Below, in pieces: positions 1 through 9,885 of a stretch of DNA of 64,000 bases. Both the position numbers and the translations under genes were made by a program. This DNA comes from Streptomyces anulatus (GTDB lineage: Bacteria; Actinomycetota; Actinomycetes; Streptomycetales; Streptomycetaceae), in NCBI RefSeq assembly GCF_014650675.1, contig NZ_BMVK01000001.1, forward strand, positions 806,001-870,000, written 5' to 3'. Within the stretch, counting starts at the first letter, position 1; each line of letters begins with the position of its first letter. The notes beneath the pieces are model-generated. The model did not search any database and was not told the origin of the DNA. It saw only the letters and a program-made list of their open reading frames with translations.

Positions 1-361
1 CGGACAGGCCGGCCCGCTGCCGTATCCGCCCGGCGGCCAGCAGCTCCAGCTCCGCGTGGACGCGGTCGGCCGGGGTGTCGCGCAACGCCTCTATTCCGAC
101 GTCGAGCCCGAAAGGCTCGGCGCCCTCCTGGGAGGGCGTCAGAAAATCCGGGAAATAGCCGCGGGGCGGGACGACCGCCGCCAGCAGCTGTGCTTCACCA
201 TTCAACCGCGCCCGGGATTCCGAACGCCATTTCCCGAACACCGTCGAAGCACGCCGGTCCCTGATCCGGTGAAAACTGAGAATGGTTTCCCACAGTGCGT
301 CCGGCCTCGTGGCCATCCGCACCCGCGAAAGGTCCAGCCTGGACACATGGATACGCAGCAC
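1..361 (-). CDS. ArsR-like winged-helix transcriptional regulator, 5' part
   Basis: The gene starts at a GTG at 361 and runs off the left edge; the first 120 residues are visible. The start is preceded by GGGGGAG. The N-terminus (MLRIHVSRLDLSRVRMATRP) and the stretch around residues 61-76 (AAVVPPRGYFPDFLTP), followed by a conserved GLDVGIEALRDTPADRV-like segment, match the N-terminal region I know from streptomycete ArsR/DUF5937-type regulators, whose DNA-binding domain lies further on, outside the window. Target genes cannot be read from here. It lies in the same direction as ppdK but about 580 bases beyond it and past strong terminators, so it is probably transcribed separately. Family assignment is by resemblance of the N-terminal region only. 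Confidence 0.7.
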   Translation of the reverse strand, partial: MLRIHVSRLDLSRVRMATRPDALWETILSFHRIRDRRASTVFGKWRSESRARLNGEAQLLAAVVPPRGYFPDFLTPSQEGAEPFGLDVGIEALRDTPADRVHAELELLAAGRIRQRAGLS

Positions 362-605
362 CGCTCCCCCACCTGTTGCATCCGCAATTGCCCCCACCAA
401 AGGGTATGCGGGCCGTCACAGGAGGTCACCACGGGGTTTCGGCCAGAAGTGAAAGGTCTCGCCCCGTTCCGCTTCACCCGAAAAGCTGTACGGCGTCGGG
501 TACGCATCCGGTGCCCACCGGATGAGCACGTGAAGGCCGTGGGGGGCTTTGTGTGTTCGGCGGCGGTGGGCGACGGTGCGGCTCCGTACCCGACGGGGGT
601 AAGCC

Positions 606-643
606 GGGTGCGGTCCATGGGTGGGGATCCATGGACCGCACCC
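606..643. repeat. 15-bp perfect inverted repeat
   Basis: Arms 606-620 and 629-643 are exact reverse complements (core GTGCGGTCCATGG) with an 8-base loop. It lies 245 bases upstream of the left-edge regulator start and 300 bases downstream of ppdK, so it may be a second terminator or an operator for the regulator. There is no T-tract on either side. Confidence 0.6.
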
Positions 644-807
644 CGGTCCCCGGCGCGCCACCCGAATTTCTTTGCGCATTGAACGAAGCAATGTGCCCTG
701 CGCCACATTCCTCGCGCGGCATTCGGTGCGCGATCCTGACGATTTCCCGGTACCACCGGTCATTTCCGCACACGCCACTTCCGTACCGTCGCCGGCCGGC
801 GCAGGAC

Positions 808-844
808 GAAGCGGCGGCACCCCCGCACAGGGTGCCGCCGCTTC
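808..844 (-). terminator. probable ppdK transcription terminator
   Basis: A perfect 15-bp stem (808-822 with 830-844; arm GAAGCGGCGGCACCC) has a 7-base loop, about 100 bases past the ppdK stop. Like many streptomycete terminators it lacks a strong U-tract. It follows two other hairpins in the ppdK 3' region. Confidence 0.7.
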
Positions 845-872
845 TCGGTGGGCCTTCGAGGCCTTGGTCGGT

Positions 873-934
873 GGGCAGGGCTGTTCGTGCAGCCCTGCCC
901 ATGAGGATCCGGGCTGTTCGTGCAGCCCGGATCC
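873..934 (-). repeat. two tandem hairpins with identical loops in the ppdK 3' UTR
   Basis: Hairpin one pairs 873-883 with 890-900 and hairpin two pairs 905-916 with 923-934. Both have the same six-base loop (TTCGTG on the plus strand, CACGAA in the leftward transcript) and share the 18-base core GGGCTGTTCGTGCAGCCC. The outer stem pairs differ between the two copies but are complementary in each, which suggests the structure matters. They lie 11 bases past the ppdK stop. Confidence 0.75.
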
Positions 935-944
935 GGAGCCCGGG

Positions 945-3656
<2,712 letters not shown>

Positions 3657-3996
3657 GGGTCTCGACTCCTCGAGGACGCGGTGGCTGCCCTGACGGCGAG
3701 GAACATACCCAGATCGAAGGTGGATGGGTACGTCCACTTGGTCGTCATACGGCCGCAACCACCCGTCCGCCAGCAGATCGAAAGGCTCGCCCGGCCGAAG
3801 CACCTGACGTTCCGCTTTCACCTCCTGAATGCGACATGGCCGAAACTTGACCCTAGCCGCTCACCTGAGCGGGTCATTCGCCAGGTGAGTTCACTTCTCG
3901 AATCCAGCAGGGTGGCACTGAGTGCCACGTCTTCCAGAAGTGCAGCTATGTGGAAAACGCTCATCTGAGCGCAACCCCGATCAAGGGTGGCGTGAA
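3657..3996. promoter_or_regulatory. ppdK upstream region with inverted repeats
   Basis: 340 bases without a gene lie between the HAD gene stop and ppdK. Two symmetric elements are visible. CTCACCTG (3860-3867) pairs with CAGGTGAG (3882-3889). GTGGCACT-G-AGTGCCAC (3912-3928) is a perfect 8+1+8 palindrome that looks like a repressor operator. They lie 204-272 bases upstream of ppdK, so they could belong to a distal ppdK promoter or to the end of the ABC operon. No obvious -10/-35 pair was identified. Confidence 0.5.
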
Positions 3997-4689
3997 TCAC
4001 GCCCGTTTCGGACCCCGGATTTCAGGATCCGGACGCCTCAGGCAGTCGCCGAGCACCCCGAGGTCCACCTCTTCCAGGCTACGGGCGAAGGTCCGCCCCC
4101 GCGCGGGCTCCACCGGCAGCAGCGAGGGCACCACCAGCACGGCGCAGCCCGCGGCGTGCGCGGAGGCGGTGCCGTCCGGGGAGTCCTCGACGGCGACGCA
4201 GGCCGAGGCCGGGACGCCGAACCGGGTCGCCGCCGCCATGTACGGGTCCGGATGCGGCTTGGTCCGTACGGTGTCGTCGGCCGACAGCGTGAAGGCGAAG
4301 GCTGCCCCGGCCAGCGACCCCGCCACCACCGCGTCCACCACGCTCCGGGGCGATGCGCTGACCAGGGCGAACGGCACCCGGGCCGCTTCCAGTGCGGCCA
4401 GCAGCGCGGCGGCCCCGGGGCGCAGCGGGGCTCCCGCGTCGACCTTGCGGAAGAAGGACGCGGTCAGCTCGGCGGCCACGCGGGGCAGCTCGGCGGCGGC
4501 CCCGCCCGTCACCTCGATCAGATGAGCGGCGGTGTCCGCGACGGCCCGGCCGACGACCTCCGGCGCGTCCGCGCCGGACAGCGGGTGGCCGAGTCCGGCG
4601 GCGACCTCGTGGGCCGTCTCCCACCACAGCACCTCGGTGTCGACGAGGGTGCCGTCCATGTCGAGGAGCACGGCGGCGGGCGTCGTCAT
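3997..4689 (-). CDS. HAD-family phosphatase (beta-phosphoglucomutase-like)
   Basis: A 230-residue HAD hydrolase. Motif I is LLDMDGTLVDTE with the nucleophile Asp10 and acid Asp12. Motif II is VSASPRS with Ser111. Motif III is Lys144 in TKPHPDPY. Motif IV is VEDSPDG (Glu168/Asp169). A helical cap domain lies between residues 15 and 85, as in the phosphoglucomutase/phosphatase subgroup. Its start overlaps the stop of the ABC ATPase by four bases (4686-4689), so it is the last gene of the import operon and probably dephosphorylates the imported compound or a product of it. The substrate cannot be read from the sequence. Confidence 0.85.
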   Translation of the reverse strand: MTTPAAVLLDMDGTLVDTEVLWWETAHEVAAGLGHPLSGADAPEVVGRAVADTAAHLIEVTGGAAAELPRVAAELTASFFRKVDAGAPLRPGAAALLAALEAARVPFALVSASPRSVVDAVVAGSLAGAAFAFTLSADDTVRTKPHPDPYMAAATRFGVPASACVAVEDSPDGTASAHAAGCAVLVVPSLLPVEPARGRTFARSLEEVDLGVLGDCLRRPDPEIRGPKRA

Positions 4690-5840
4690 GCCTCCGCCTT
4701 CCCGGCCGACGGCTCACGTGCGGGGGCCGCGGGGACGACGAACACCGGACGCGGCACGGGCGTGACCCGGGCCCGTACGCCGGGCAGCAGGTCGGCGGCG
4801 TCCCGGGAGGGGAGGTCGGCCTTGACTGCGACGCCGCCCCTGAGGTCGAGCAGGACCCGGGTGACCGAGCCGAGGAACGACGCGGAGACGACGGTGGCCG
4901 TGCCGTCGGGGTCGGCCTCGGCCCGGACGCCCTCGGGCCGGATCAGCACGTCGACGGGCCCGCCGCCCGTCGGGGCCTCGCCGTCGACCGGCAGGGTGGA
5001 GCCCGCGACCTCGACCGAACCGGTCCCGGTCAGGCGGCCCGGCAGCCGGTTCATGGTGCCGACGAACTCCGCGACGAACGCGGTGGCGGGGCGTTCGTAC
5101 AGCTCGGCCGGGGGCGCGCACTGTTCCAGCCGGCCCGCGTTGAGGACGGCGACCCGGTCGGCCATGGACAGGGCCTCCTCCTGGTCGTGGGTGACGAAGA
5201 TGGTGGTGATCCCGAGCGACAGCTGAAGGCGGCGGATCTCCTCGCGGAGCGTGAGCCGCACCTTGGCATCGAGTGCCGAGAGCGGTTCGTCGAGCAGCAG
5301 CACCCGGGGCCGCAGCGCGAGCGCGCGGGCCAGGGCGACCCGCTGCTGCTGACCGCCGGACATCTGGTGCGGGAAGCGTCCGCCGTGGTCGGGCAGCCCG
5401 ACCAGGTCGAGCAGGTCGGCGGCGGCAGCGTGCCGCTCGGCGGCGGCCACCTTCCGTACGCGCAGGCCGAAGGCCACGTTGTCGCGGGCGTTCAGGTGCG
5501 GGAAGAGGCTGTAGGACTGGAAGACCATCCCGGCGTCGCGCCGGTTGGCGGGGATCCGCGTGATGTCCTCGCCGTCCACCAGCACCTCGCCGGAGTCCGG
5601 CTGCTCGAACCCGGCGAGCACCCGCAGCGCGGTGGTCTTGCCGCAGCCGGAGGGGCCGAGGAGGGCGAGCAGTTCGCCGGGTTCGGCGGTGAGGTCGAGG
5701 CCGTCGAGGGCCACGGTCGGGCCGAACGCCCGGCGGAGCGAGCGGAACTCCACCCGGGCTCCGGTGGCGTCGCGCCCCTCGGCGGGCGACGCCGGCCAGG
5801 ACGGCTCGGGGCGGCGGGCGGCGGTGGGCAGGGCTGACAT
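4686..5840 (-). CDS. ABC importer ATP-binding protein (PotA/FbpC/PhnT type)
   Basis: 384 residues. Walker A GPSGCGKT is at about 62-69, the Q-loop VFQSYSLFPH near 107, the signature MSGGQQQR at about 160-167, Walker B LLLDEPLSALD at about 181-191 and the switch His in VTHDQEEALS. A C-terminal TOBE-like domain follows (about 270-360). This architecture is the ATPase of polyamine, ferric-ion and 2-aminoethylphosphonate importers. It is 6 bases downstream of the second permease and overlaps the HAD gene, so the complex is made from one transcript. The N-terminal 28 residues are low-complexity and could be partly an over-extended start. Confidence 0.93.
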   Translation of the reverse strand: MSALPTAARRPEPSWPASPAEGRDATGARVEFRSLRRAFGPTVALDGLDLTAEPGELLALLGPSGCGKTTALRVLAGFEQPDSGEVLVDGEDITRIPANRRDAGMVFQSYSLFPHLNARDNVAFGLRVRKVAAAERHAAAADLLDLVGLPDHGGRFPHQMSGGQQQRVALARALALRPRVLLLDEPLSALDAKVRLTLREEIRRLQLSLGITTIFVTHDQEEALSMADRVAVLNAGRLEQCAPPAELYERPATAFVAEFVGTMNRLPGRLTGTGSVEVAGSTLPVDGEAPTGGGPVDVLIRPEGVRAEADPDGTATVVSASFLGSVTRVLLDLRGGVAVKADLPSRDAADLLPGVRARVTPVPRPVFVVPAAPAREPSAGKAEA

Positions 5841-5846
5841 GGGTGG

Positions 5847-6743
5847 CTACTCCTTGCCGGGTACGGGGGTGGGGGCGGCGGCGGGCACGGCGGCGGCCGA
5901 ACCGGTTCCGGCGCGGGAGAGGACGAGCAGCAGGGCCCAGGTGATCAGCAGGCTGAGCAGGGACACCGCGACCGACATCCGGGCCTCGGCGCCGGAGACG
6001 GAGACGATCCACACCGCGAAGGGACGGAAGCCCAGCAGCGAGGCGACGGTGTATTCGCCGAGCACCAGCGCCAGGGTCAGGAAGGAGGCCCCGGCGAGCG
6101 AGGAGCGGAGGTTGGGCAGGATGACGCGGAGGATCACGTACAGCCGGCCGGCCCCGCAGTTCCGGGCCGCCTCCACCAGCGTCGGCACGTCGACCGCGCG
6201 CAGTCCGGCGTCCAGCGAGCGGTGCACGAACGGCAGGGCCAGCACGGTGTAGGCGAGGACCAGCACCACCGGGAACGACTCGTTCTGCACGGCGAGGAAG
6301 GTCTGGTAGAGCGGGGTGCGGGAGAAGTGGTCGGGCCCCCAGCGCAGCACCGTGGCGATCCCGGTGACCAGCGCGATCGGCGGCACCACCAGCGGCAGCA
6401 TGCAGACGATCTCGACGACGGCGCGCAGCCGGGGCGGCCCGAGCCGCACCGCGACCAGGGCGGGCACGACGAGCAGCAGGGCCAGCACGATCGTCGCGGC
6501 GGCGAGGGAGAGCGAGAGGAAGAGGCTCTCGGTGAAGCCGTCGGCCGACAGGATCCCGCTGTAGGCGGCGAAGGTGAGGCCCTGGTTCGGCACCTGGACG
6601 GTGAAGACGAACGAGGAGATCAGCGGGGTGAGGAAGTACAGCCCGGCGACGGTGAGCACGGCGCCGCGCCAGTAGCGCGGGCGGCGGGCCGTCTTCACCG
6701 GGGCGACGGCACGGGCCGTGGAAGCAGGGGTCAGCGCAGCCAT
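5847..6743 (-). CDS. ABC transporter permease, second subunit
   Basis: 298 residues with about six hydrophobic segments. The EAA-type coupling loop is EAARNCGAGRLYVILRVILP, which contacts the ATPase. The ATG at 6743 (MAALTPAST) overlaps the end of the first permease by 13 bases, indicating translational coupling. Related to the inner-membrane subunits PotC, FbpB and PhnV. It pairs with the preceding permease to form the channel. The substrate is not defined by the sequence. Confidence 0.9.
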   Translation of the reverse strand: MAALTPASTARAVAPVKTARRPRYWRGAVLTVAGLYFLTPLISSFVFTVQVPNQGLTFAAYSGILSADGFTESLFLSLSLAAATIVLALLLVVPALVAVRLGPPRLRAVVEIVCMLPLVVPPIALVTGIATVLRWGPDHFSRTPLYQTFLAVQNESFPVVLVLAYTVLALPFVHRSLDAGLRAVDVPTLVEAARNCGAGRLYVILRVILPNLRSSLAGASFLTLALVLGEYTVASLLGFRPFAVWIVSVSGAEARMSVAVSLLSLLITWALLLVLSRAGTGSAAAVPAAAPTPVPGKE

Positions 6744-7648
6744 CGGGAACTCCGTCGCTGGAGGGGCAGGTAGACCGCCATCACCAGTCCGGCGATCACG
6801 ATCATGTCGAGGCTCAGCGCGAGGGCCACGTTCTCCTGGCCGACCAGCACATTGCCCGAGAGCGCGTCGGCGATCTTCAGGGTGACCAGCGGGACGGAGC
6901 CGCCGACCAGGGCGGCGGCCGTGGCGTGCGCGGCGAAGGCGCTGCCGAAGAGCAGGACGAAGCCGCCGAGCAGCGAGGGCGCGAGGACCGGCAGGCCGAC
7001 GTGGCGCCAGAACTGCCAGGTGGTGGCCCCGGTGTTGAGCGCGGCCTCCCGCCACTGCGGGCGCAGCCCGTCCAGGGCGGGGACGACGACGAGCACCATG
7101 AGCGGGATGAGGAAGTAGAGGTAGATGACGGTGAGCCCGGTGAAGGAGTAGAGGTTCCAGCCGAGCGCGTCCAGGTGGCCGATCTCCGTGACGACCCCGG
7201 AGATGCCGAGGGTCGCGACGAAGGCGAAGGCGAGCGGGATCCCGCCGAAGTTGGCGAGCACGCCGGAAGCGGTGAGCACCGCGCCGCGCAGGGCGCCGCG
7301 CCGGGAGGTGACGACGGCCTGGGCGATCAGCACCCCGAGCACGGTGGCGAGCCCGGCGGTCAGCGCGGACAGTTCGACGCTGCCGGTGAGCGAGGTGAGG
7401 TAGGGGCCGCGGAGCGAGCGCGCCAGGTGCTCGCCGGTGATCTCGGTGGTGCCGGCGACCGGGTCGGTACGGGTGAGCGCCCCGTACAGCAGGGCCCCGG
7501 CGGGCAGTCCGAAGCAGAGCCCGGCGAAGACGAGCAGCGGGAGCGCGCCGAGCCAGGCGCGGGGCGGCCGGCGGCGGGAGGTGCGGCCACCGGCCTTCGA
7601 GCCGGCCGCCCCGGGTCCCGGGGCGGCGGACGGGTGGGGGACGGTCAT
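6731..7648 (-). CDS. ABC transporter permease, first subunit
   Basis: 305 residues. An N-terminal basic, proline-rich cytoplasmic segment (residues 1-33) is followed by a hydrophobic helix and the BPD_transp_1 fold, with the EAA loop EAALNTGATTWQFWRHVGLP. The ATG at 7648 overlaps the stop of the binding-protein gene by one base (TGATG). The extracellular segment after the first helix carries conserved-looking TEITGEHLARSL. It resembles PhnU/PotB-type permeases. Together with its neighbours it forms a complete importer. Confidence 0.9.
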   Translation of the reverse strand: MTVPHPSAAPGPGAAGSKAGGRTSRRRPPRAWLGALPLLVFAGLCFGLPAGALLYGALTRTDPVAGTTEITGEHLARSLRGPYLTSLTGSVELSALTAGLATVLGVLIAQAVVTSRRGALRGAVLTASGVLANFGGIPLAFAFVATLGISGVVTEIGHLDALGWNLYSFTGLTVIYLYFLIPLMVLVVVPALDGLRPQWREAALNTGATTWQFWRHVGLPVLAPSLLGGFVLLFGSAFAAHATAAALVGGSVPLVTLKIADALSGNVLVGQENVALALSLDMIVIAGLVMAVYLPLQRRSSRWLR

Positions 7649-8826
7649 CAGGAGACGGCCTTGTCCCAGTTCTCGGCGAGCGTGGCGTTGGCCCGGTCGA
7701 GCTCCTCGGAGCTGGGGAAGGCCGGGGTGCCCGCGACCTCGGGCAGCTTGGCGACGAAGGTCTTGTCGGCGGTGCCGTCCTCGGTCATGGCGGGCAGCAG
7801 CACGGGGCGGGCGTAGCCCTTGAGCCAGAGGTTCTGGCCCTCGGCGCTGTACAGGTACTCCATCCACAGGCGGGCGGCGGCCGGGTGCGGGGCGTCCTTG
7901 TTGATGGCCTGCGAGTAGAACTGGGCGTACACGCCGTCCTTCGGTACGGAGACCTTCCAGTCGACGCCCTTGCCCTTGAACTGGTCGGCGTACCCGGCGT
8001 TCAGGTAGTCCCAGTCGATGCTGATCGGCGTCTCGCCCTTCTCGACGGTGGCCGGGGTGGACTCGACGGGGATGAAGTTGCCGCTCTTCTTCAGCTTGCC
8101 GAAGAAGTCGATGCCGGGCTGGATGTCCCCGAACGAGCCCTTGTTGGCGAGGGAGGCCGCGTACACGCCGCCGAAGGCGGAACCGGACTTGGTCGGGTTG
8201 CCGTTGAGGGCGACCTTGCCCTTGTACGCGGGCTTCAGCAGGTCCGCGAAGGTCTCGGGGCAGGTCGTGATGCGGGCGGCGTCGCAGCCGATGGAGACGT
8301 AGCCGCCGTAGTCGTTGTACCAGCGGCCGTCGGCGTCCTTCTGGCTGTCGGGGATCTTGTCCCAGGAGGCGACCTTGTACGGGGCGAAGAGGTTCTCGGC
8401 GGCGCCGCTGCGGGCGAAGGCGATGCCGAGGTCGAGGACGTCGGGGGCGCGCTTCTGGCCCTTGCGGGACTTGACGGCGGCTATCTCGTCGGAGCTGGAG
8501 GCGTCCGGGGTCTCGCTCTTGATCTTGACCTTGTACTTGGCCTCGAAGGCCTTGATGATCTCGCCGTAGTTCGCCCAGTCCGGCGGCAGGGCGATCACGT
8601 TCAGCTCGCCCTCCTTCTCGGCGGCGGCGACCAGCTTCTCCAGCCCGCCGAAGTCGGCGACCGAGGCGGCCTCGGTGGACTTCACCCCGTTCACCCCGGT
8701 CGCGGTCTTCTCCTCGGGTGCGGCGCCGCACGCGGTGAGCGCGGTGAGGGCGGCGGTGGAGAGGGCGAGAGCGGCAACGGCACGGCCGTTGGCGCGGATA
8801 CGGGGGCGGGGTCGGGCTCTGCGCAC
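7648..8826 (-). CDS. ABC transporter substrate-binding lipoprotein
   Basis: 392 residues. The basic N-terminus (RRARPRPRIRANGR) is followed by a hydrophobic stretch and the lipobox LTAC, so it is a lipid-anchored extracellular binding protein. The mature part resembles the PotD/FbpA/PhnS fold family (EGELNVIALPPDWANYGEII..., ISIDWDYLNAG). The GTG at 8826 is chosen because GGGAGA sits 7 bases upstream; an extension to 8871 lacks a binding site and puts residues before the signal peptide. It is the first gene of a five-gene operon and faces the GntR regulator. Candidate ligands from the family are 2-aminoethylphosphonate, polyamines or ferric ion; the HAD phosphatase and UTRA regulator favour an organic, perhaps phosphonate, ligand (inference). 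Confidence 0.88.
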   Translation of the reverse strand: MRRARPRPRIRANGRAVAALALSTAALTALTACGAAPEEKTATGVNGVKSTEAASVADFGGLEKLVAAAEKEGELNVIALPPDWANYGEIIKAFEAKYKVKIKSETPDASSSDEIAAVKSRKGQKRAPDVLDLGIAFARSGAAENLFAPYKVASWDKIPDSQKDADGRWYNDYGGYVSIGCDAARITTCPETFADLLKPAYKGKVALNGNPTKSGSAFGGVYAASLANKGSFGDIQPGIDFFGKLKKSGNFIPVESTPATVEKGETPISIDWDYLNAGYADQFKGKGVDWKVSVPKDGVYAQFYSQAINKDAPHPAAARLWMEYLYSAEGQNLWLKGYARPVLLPAMTEDGTADKTFVAKLPEVAGTPAFPSSEELDRANATLAENWDKAVS

Positions 8827-8858
8827 GGTGTGTTCTCCCGGAAGCGAGGTGAGGGCAA

Positions 8859-8872
8859 CTTGTTCATACAAG
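8859..8872. promoter_or_regulatory. candidate GntR operator upstream of the import operon
   Basis: CTTGT (8859-8863) and ACAAG (8868-8872) form an exact inverted repeat around TCAT, 33 bases upstream of the binding-protein start. The size and AC/GT-rich halves suit a GntR/HutC-type dimer. The divergent UTRA regulator is the obvious candidate. Confidence 0.5.
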
Positions 8873-9014
8873 CTGGCATCAGTTCGCCCGCCTCAGATGT
8901 CCGGGGAGTGAACGTCCCATGTCCGGTGCCGCAAGAGCCGTGGAAGAGGAAAGCCGGTCATATCGGGGCTGTGTTAGGCACGGAACCACGCGCTGCGACG
9001 GCTCGACGGGGCGT

Positions 9015-9061
9015 TAGAGTGGCAGTGCCGGACCGCGACGCGGCACTCAACCTGTACACAG
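9015..9061 (+). promoter_or_regulatory. probable gntR promoter with symmetric elements
   Basis: TAGAGT (9015-9020) fits a streptomycete -10. It is followed at once by an exact inverted repeat, AGTGCCG (9024-9030) with CGGCACT (9041-9047), and then CTGT-AC-ACAG (9052-9061). These lie just downstream of the expected transcription start and 36 bases before the GTG start, a plausible place for autorepression. Confidence 0.4.
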
Positions 9062-9096
9062 TCCGGGATCCGTTTCAACCGACCGACGGGGAGCGC

Positions 9097-9858
9097 GTGG
9101 GCCGTTCACGCTACGAGGAGATCGCCGAGTCGCTGCGGCAGGCGATCCGCGGCGGTGCCTATCCGCTGGGCTCACGGCTGCCGTCCGAGAGCGACCTCGC
9201 CGCCCGCTGGGAGGTGTCGCGCGGCACCGTGCGCCAGGCGGTGGCGCTGCTGGCGTCCGAGGGCCTGATCGGCTCCCGGCAGGGCGCCCGGCGGGTGGTC
9301 CTGCGCCAGGAGCGGCGGCAGAGCTTCCAGCAGCTCAACAGCTTCGCGCAGTGGGCGCGGGCGATGGGCTGCGAGGTCTCCAGCCGCATCCTGGTCCGCA
9401 CCACGCGCCCGGCGACCGACGAGGAGGCGGCCCGGCTGGACGCCGAGCCGGGCAGCGAGGTGCTGTACGTGCTGCGGCTGCGCCGGCTGGACGGGGAGCC
9501 GGTGATGGTCGAGCGGACCGTGTACGCGGACTGGGTGGCTCCGGTGGTCCGCGCGCTGCCCGAGGACTGCGTCTCGATCATGGACGGCATCGCGGAGCGG
9601 GCCGGCATCGTCGCGCAGTACGGCGAGCACCTGATCGACGCGGTCGCGGCGGGCAGCGAGGACGCGCGGCTGCTGGGGGTGCGGCGGGCCAGCCCGCTGC
9701 TGCGGCAGCGGCACCTGACGTACACGGCCGCGGGCCGCGCCATCGAGTGGACGGACGACCGCTACCGGGCGGGCAGCGTCGTCTTCAACGTGATGAACTC
9801 CGCGGCGGCGGCCCCGCTGGAGCGCCACGCGGGCCCGGACGTGGGCGCGGGCGGCTGA
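9097..9858 (+). CDS. GntR-family (HutC/UTRA) transcriptional regulator
   Basis: 253 residues. The N-terminal winged helix (about 5-72) contains the GntR signature YPLGSRLPSESDLAARWEVSR and TVRQAVALLASEGLI. Residues of about 90-240 form a UTRA ligand-binding domain (VLYVLRLRRLDGEPVMVERTVY near 124-145). The GTG at 9097 has GGGGAG just upstream. It is divergent from the ABC import operon, with two kinds of inverted repeat in the shared region, so it most likely controls that operon in response to the imported ligand or a phosphorylated derivative, as HutC/PhnF relatives do. It converges with the next gene, 27 bases away. Confidence 0.92.
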   Translation: MGRSRYEEIAESLRQAIRGGAYPLGSRLPSESDLAARWEVSRGTVRQAVALLASEGLIGSRQGARRVVLRQERRQSFQQLNSFAQWARAMGCEVSSRILVRTTRPATDEEAARLDAEPGSEVLYVLRLRRLDGEPVMVERTVYADWVAPVVRALPEDCVSIMDGIAERAGIVAQYGEHLIDAVAAGSEDARLLGVRRASPLLRQRHLTYTAAGRAIEWTDDRYRAGSVVFNVMNSAAAAPLERHAGPDVGAGG

Positions 9859-9885
9859 AACCCGGCCGGGGCCGTGCCAGGTCTC

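Larger units (their letters stand above)
362..944. other. intergenic region rich in hairpins, no confident gene
   Basis: 583 bases lie between ppdK and the left-edge regulator. It holds four perfect inverted repeats (606-643, 808-844, 873-900, 905-934), each listed separately. Open frames exist on both strands, but none has a good start with a ribosome binding site and a protein-like composition. The end of one leftward frame (stop at 416) looks mildly protein-like but I could not support it as a gene. Confidence 0.6.

Noticed and set aside
416-560. Protein-like end of a leftward frame (…WAPDAYPTPYSFSGEAERGE…) with a stop at 416
   Set aside because: No start with a ribosome binding site was found, the third-position bias is weaker than in real genes here, and the frame runs through strong hairpins.
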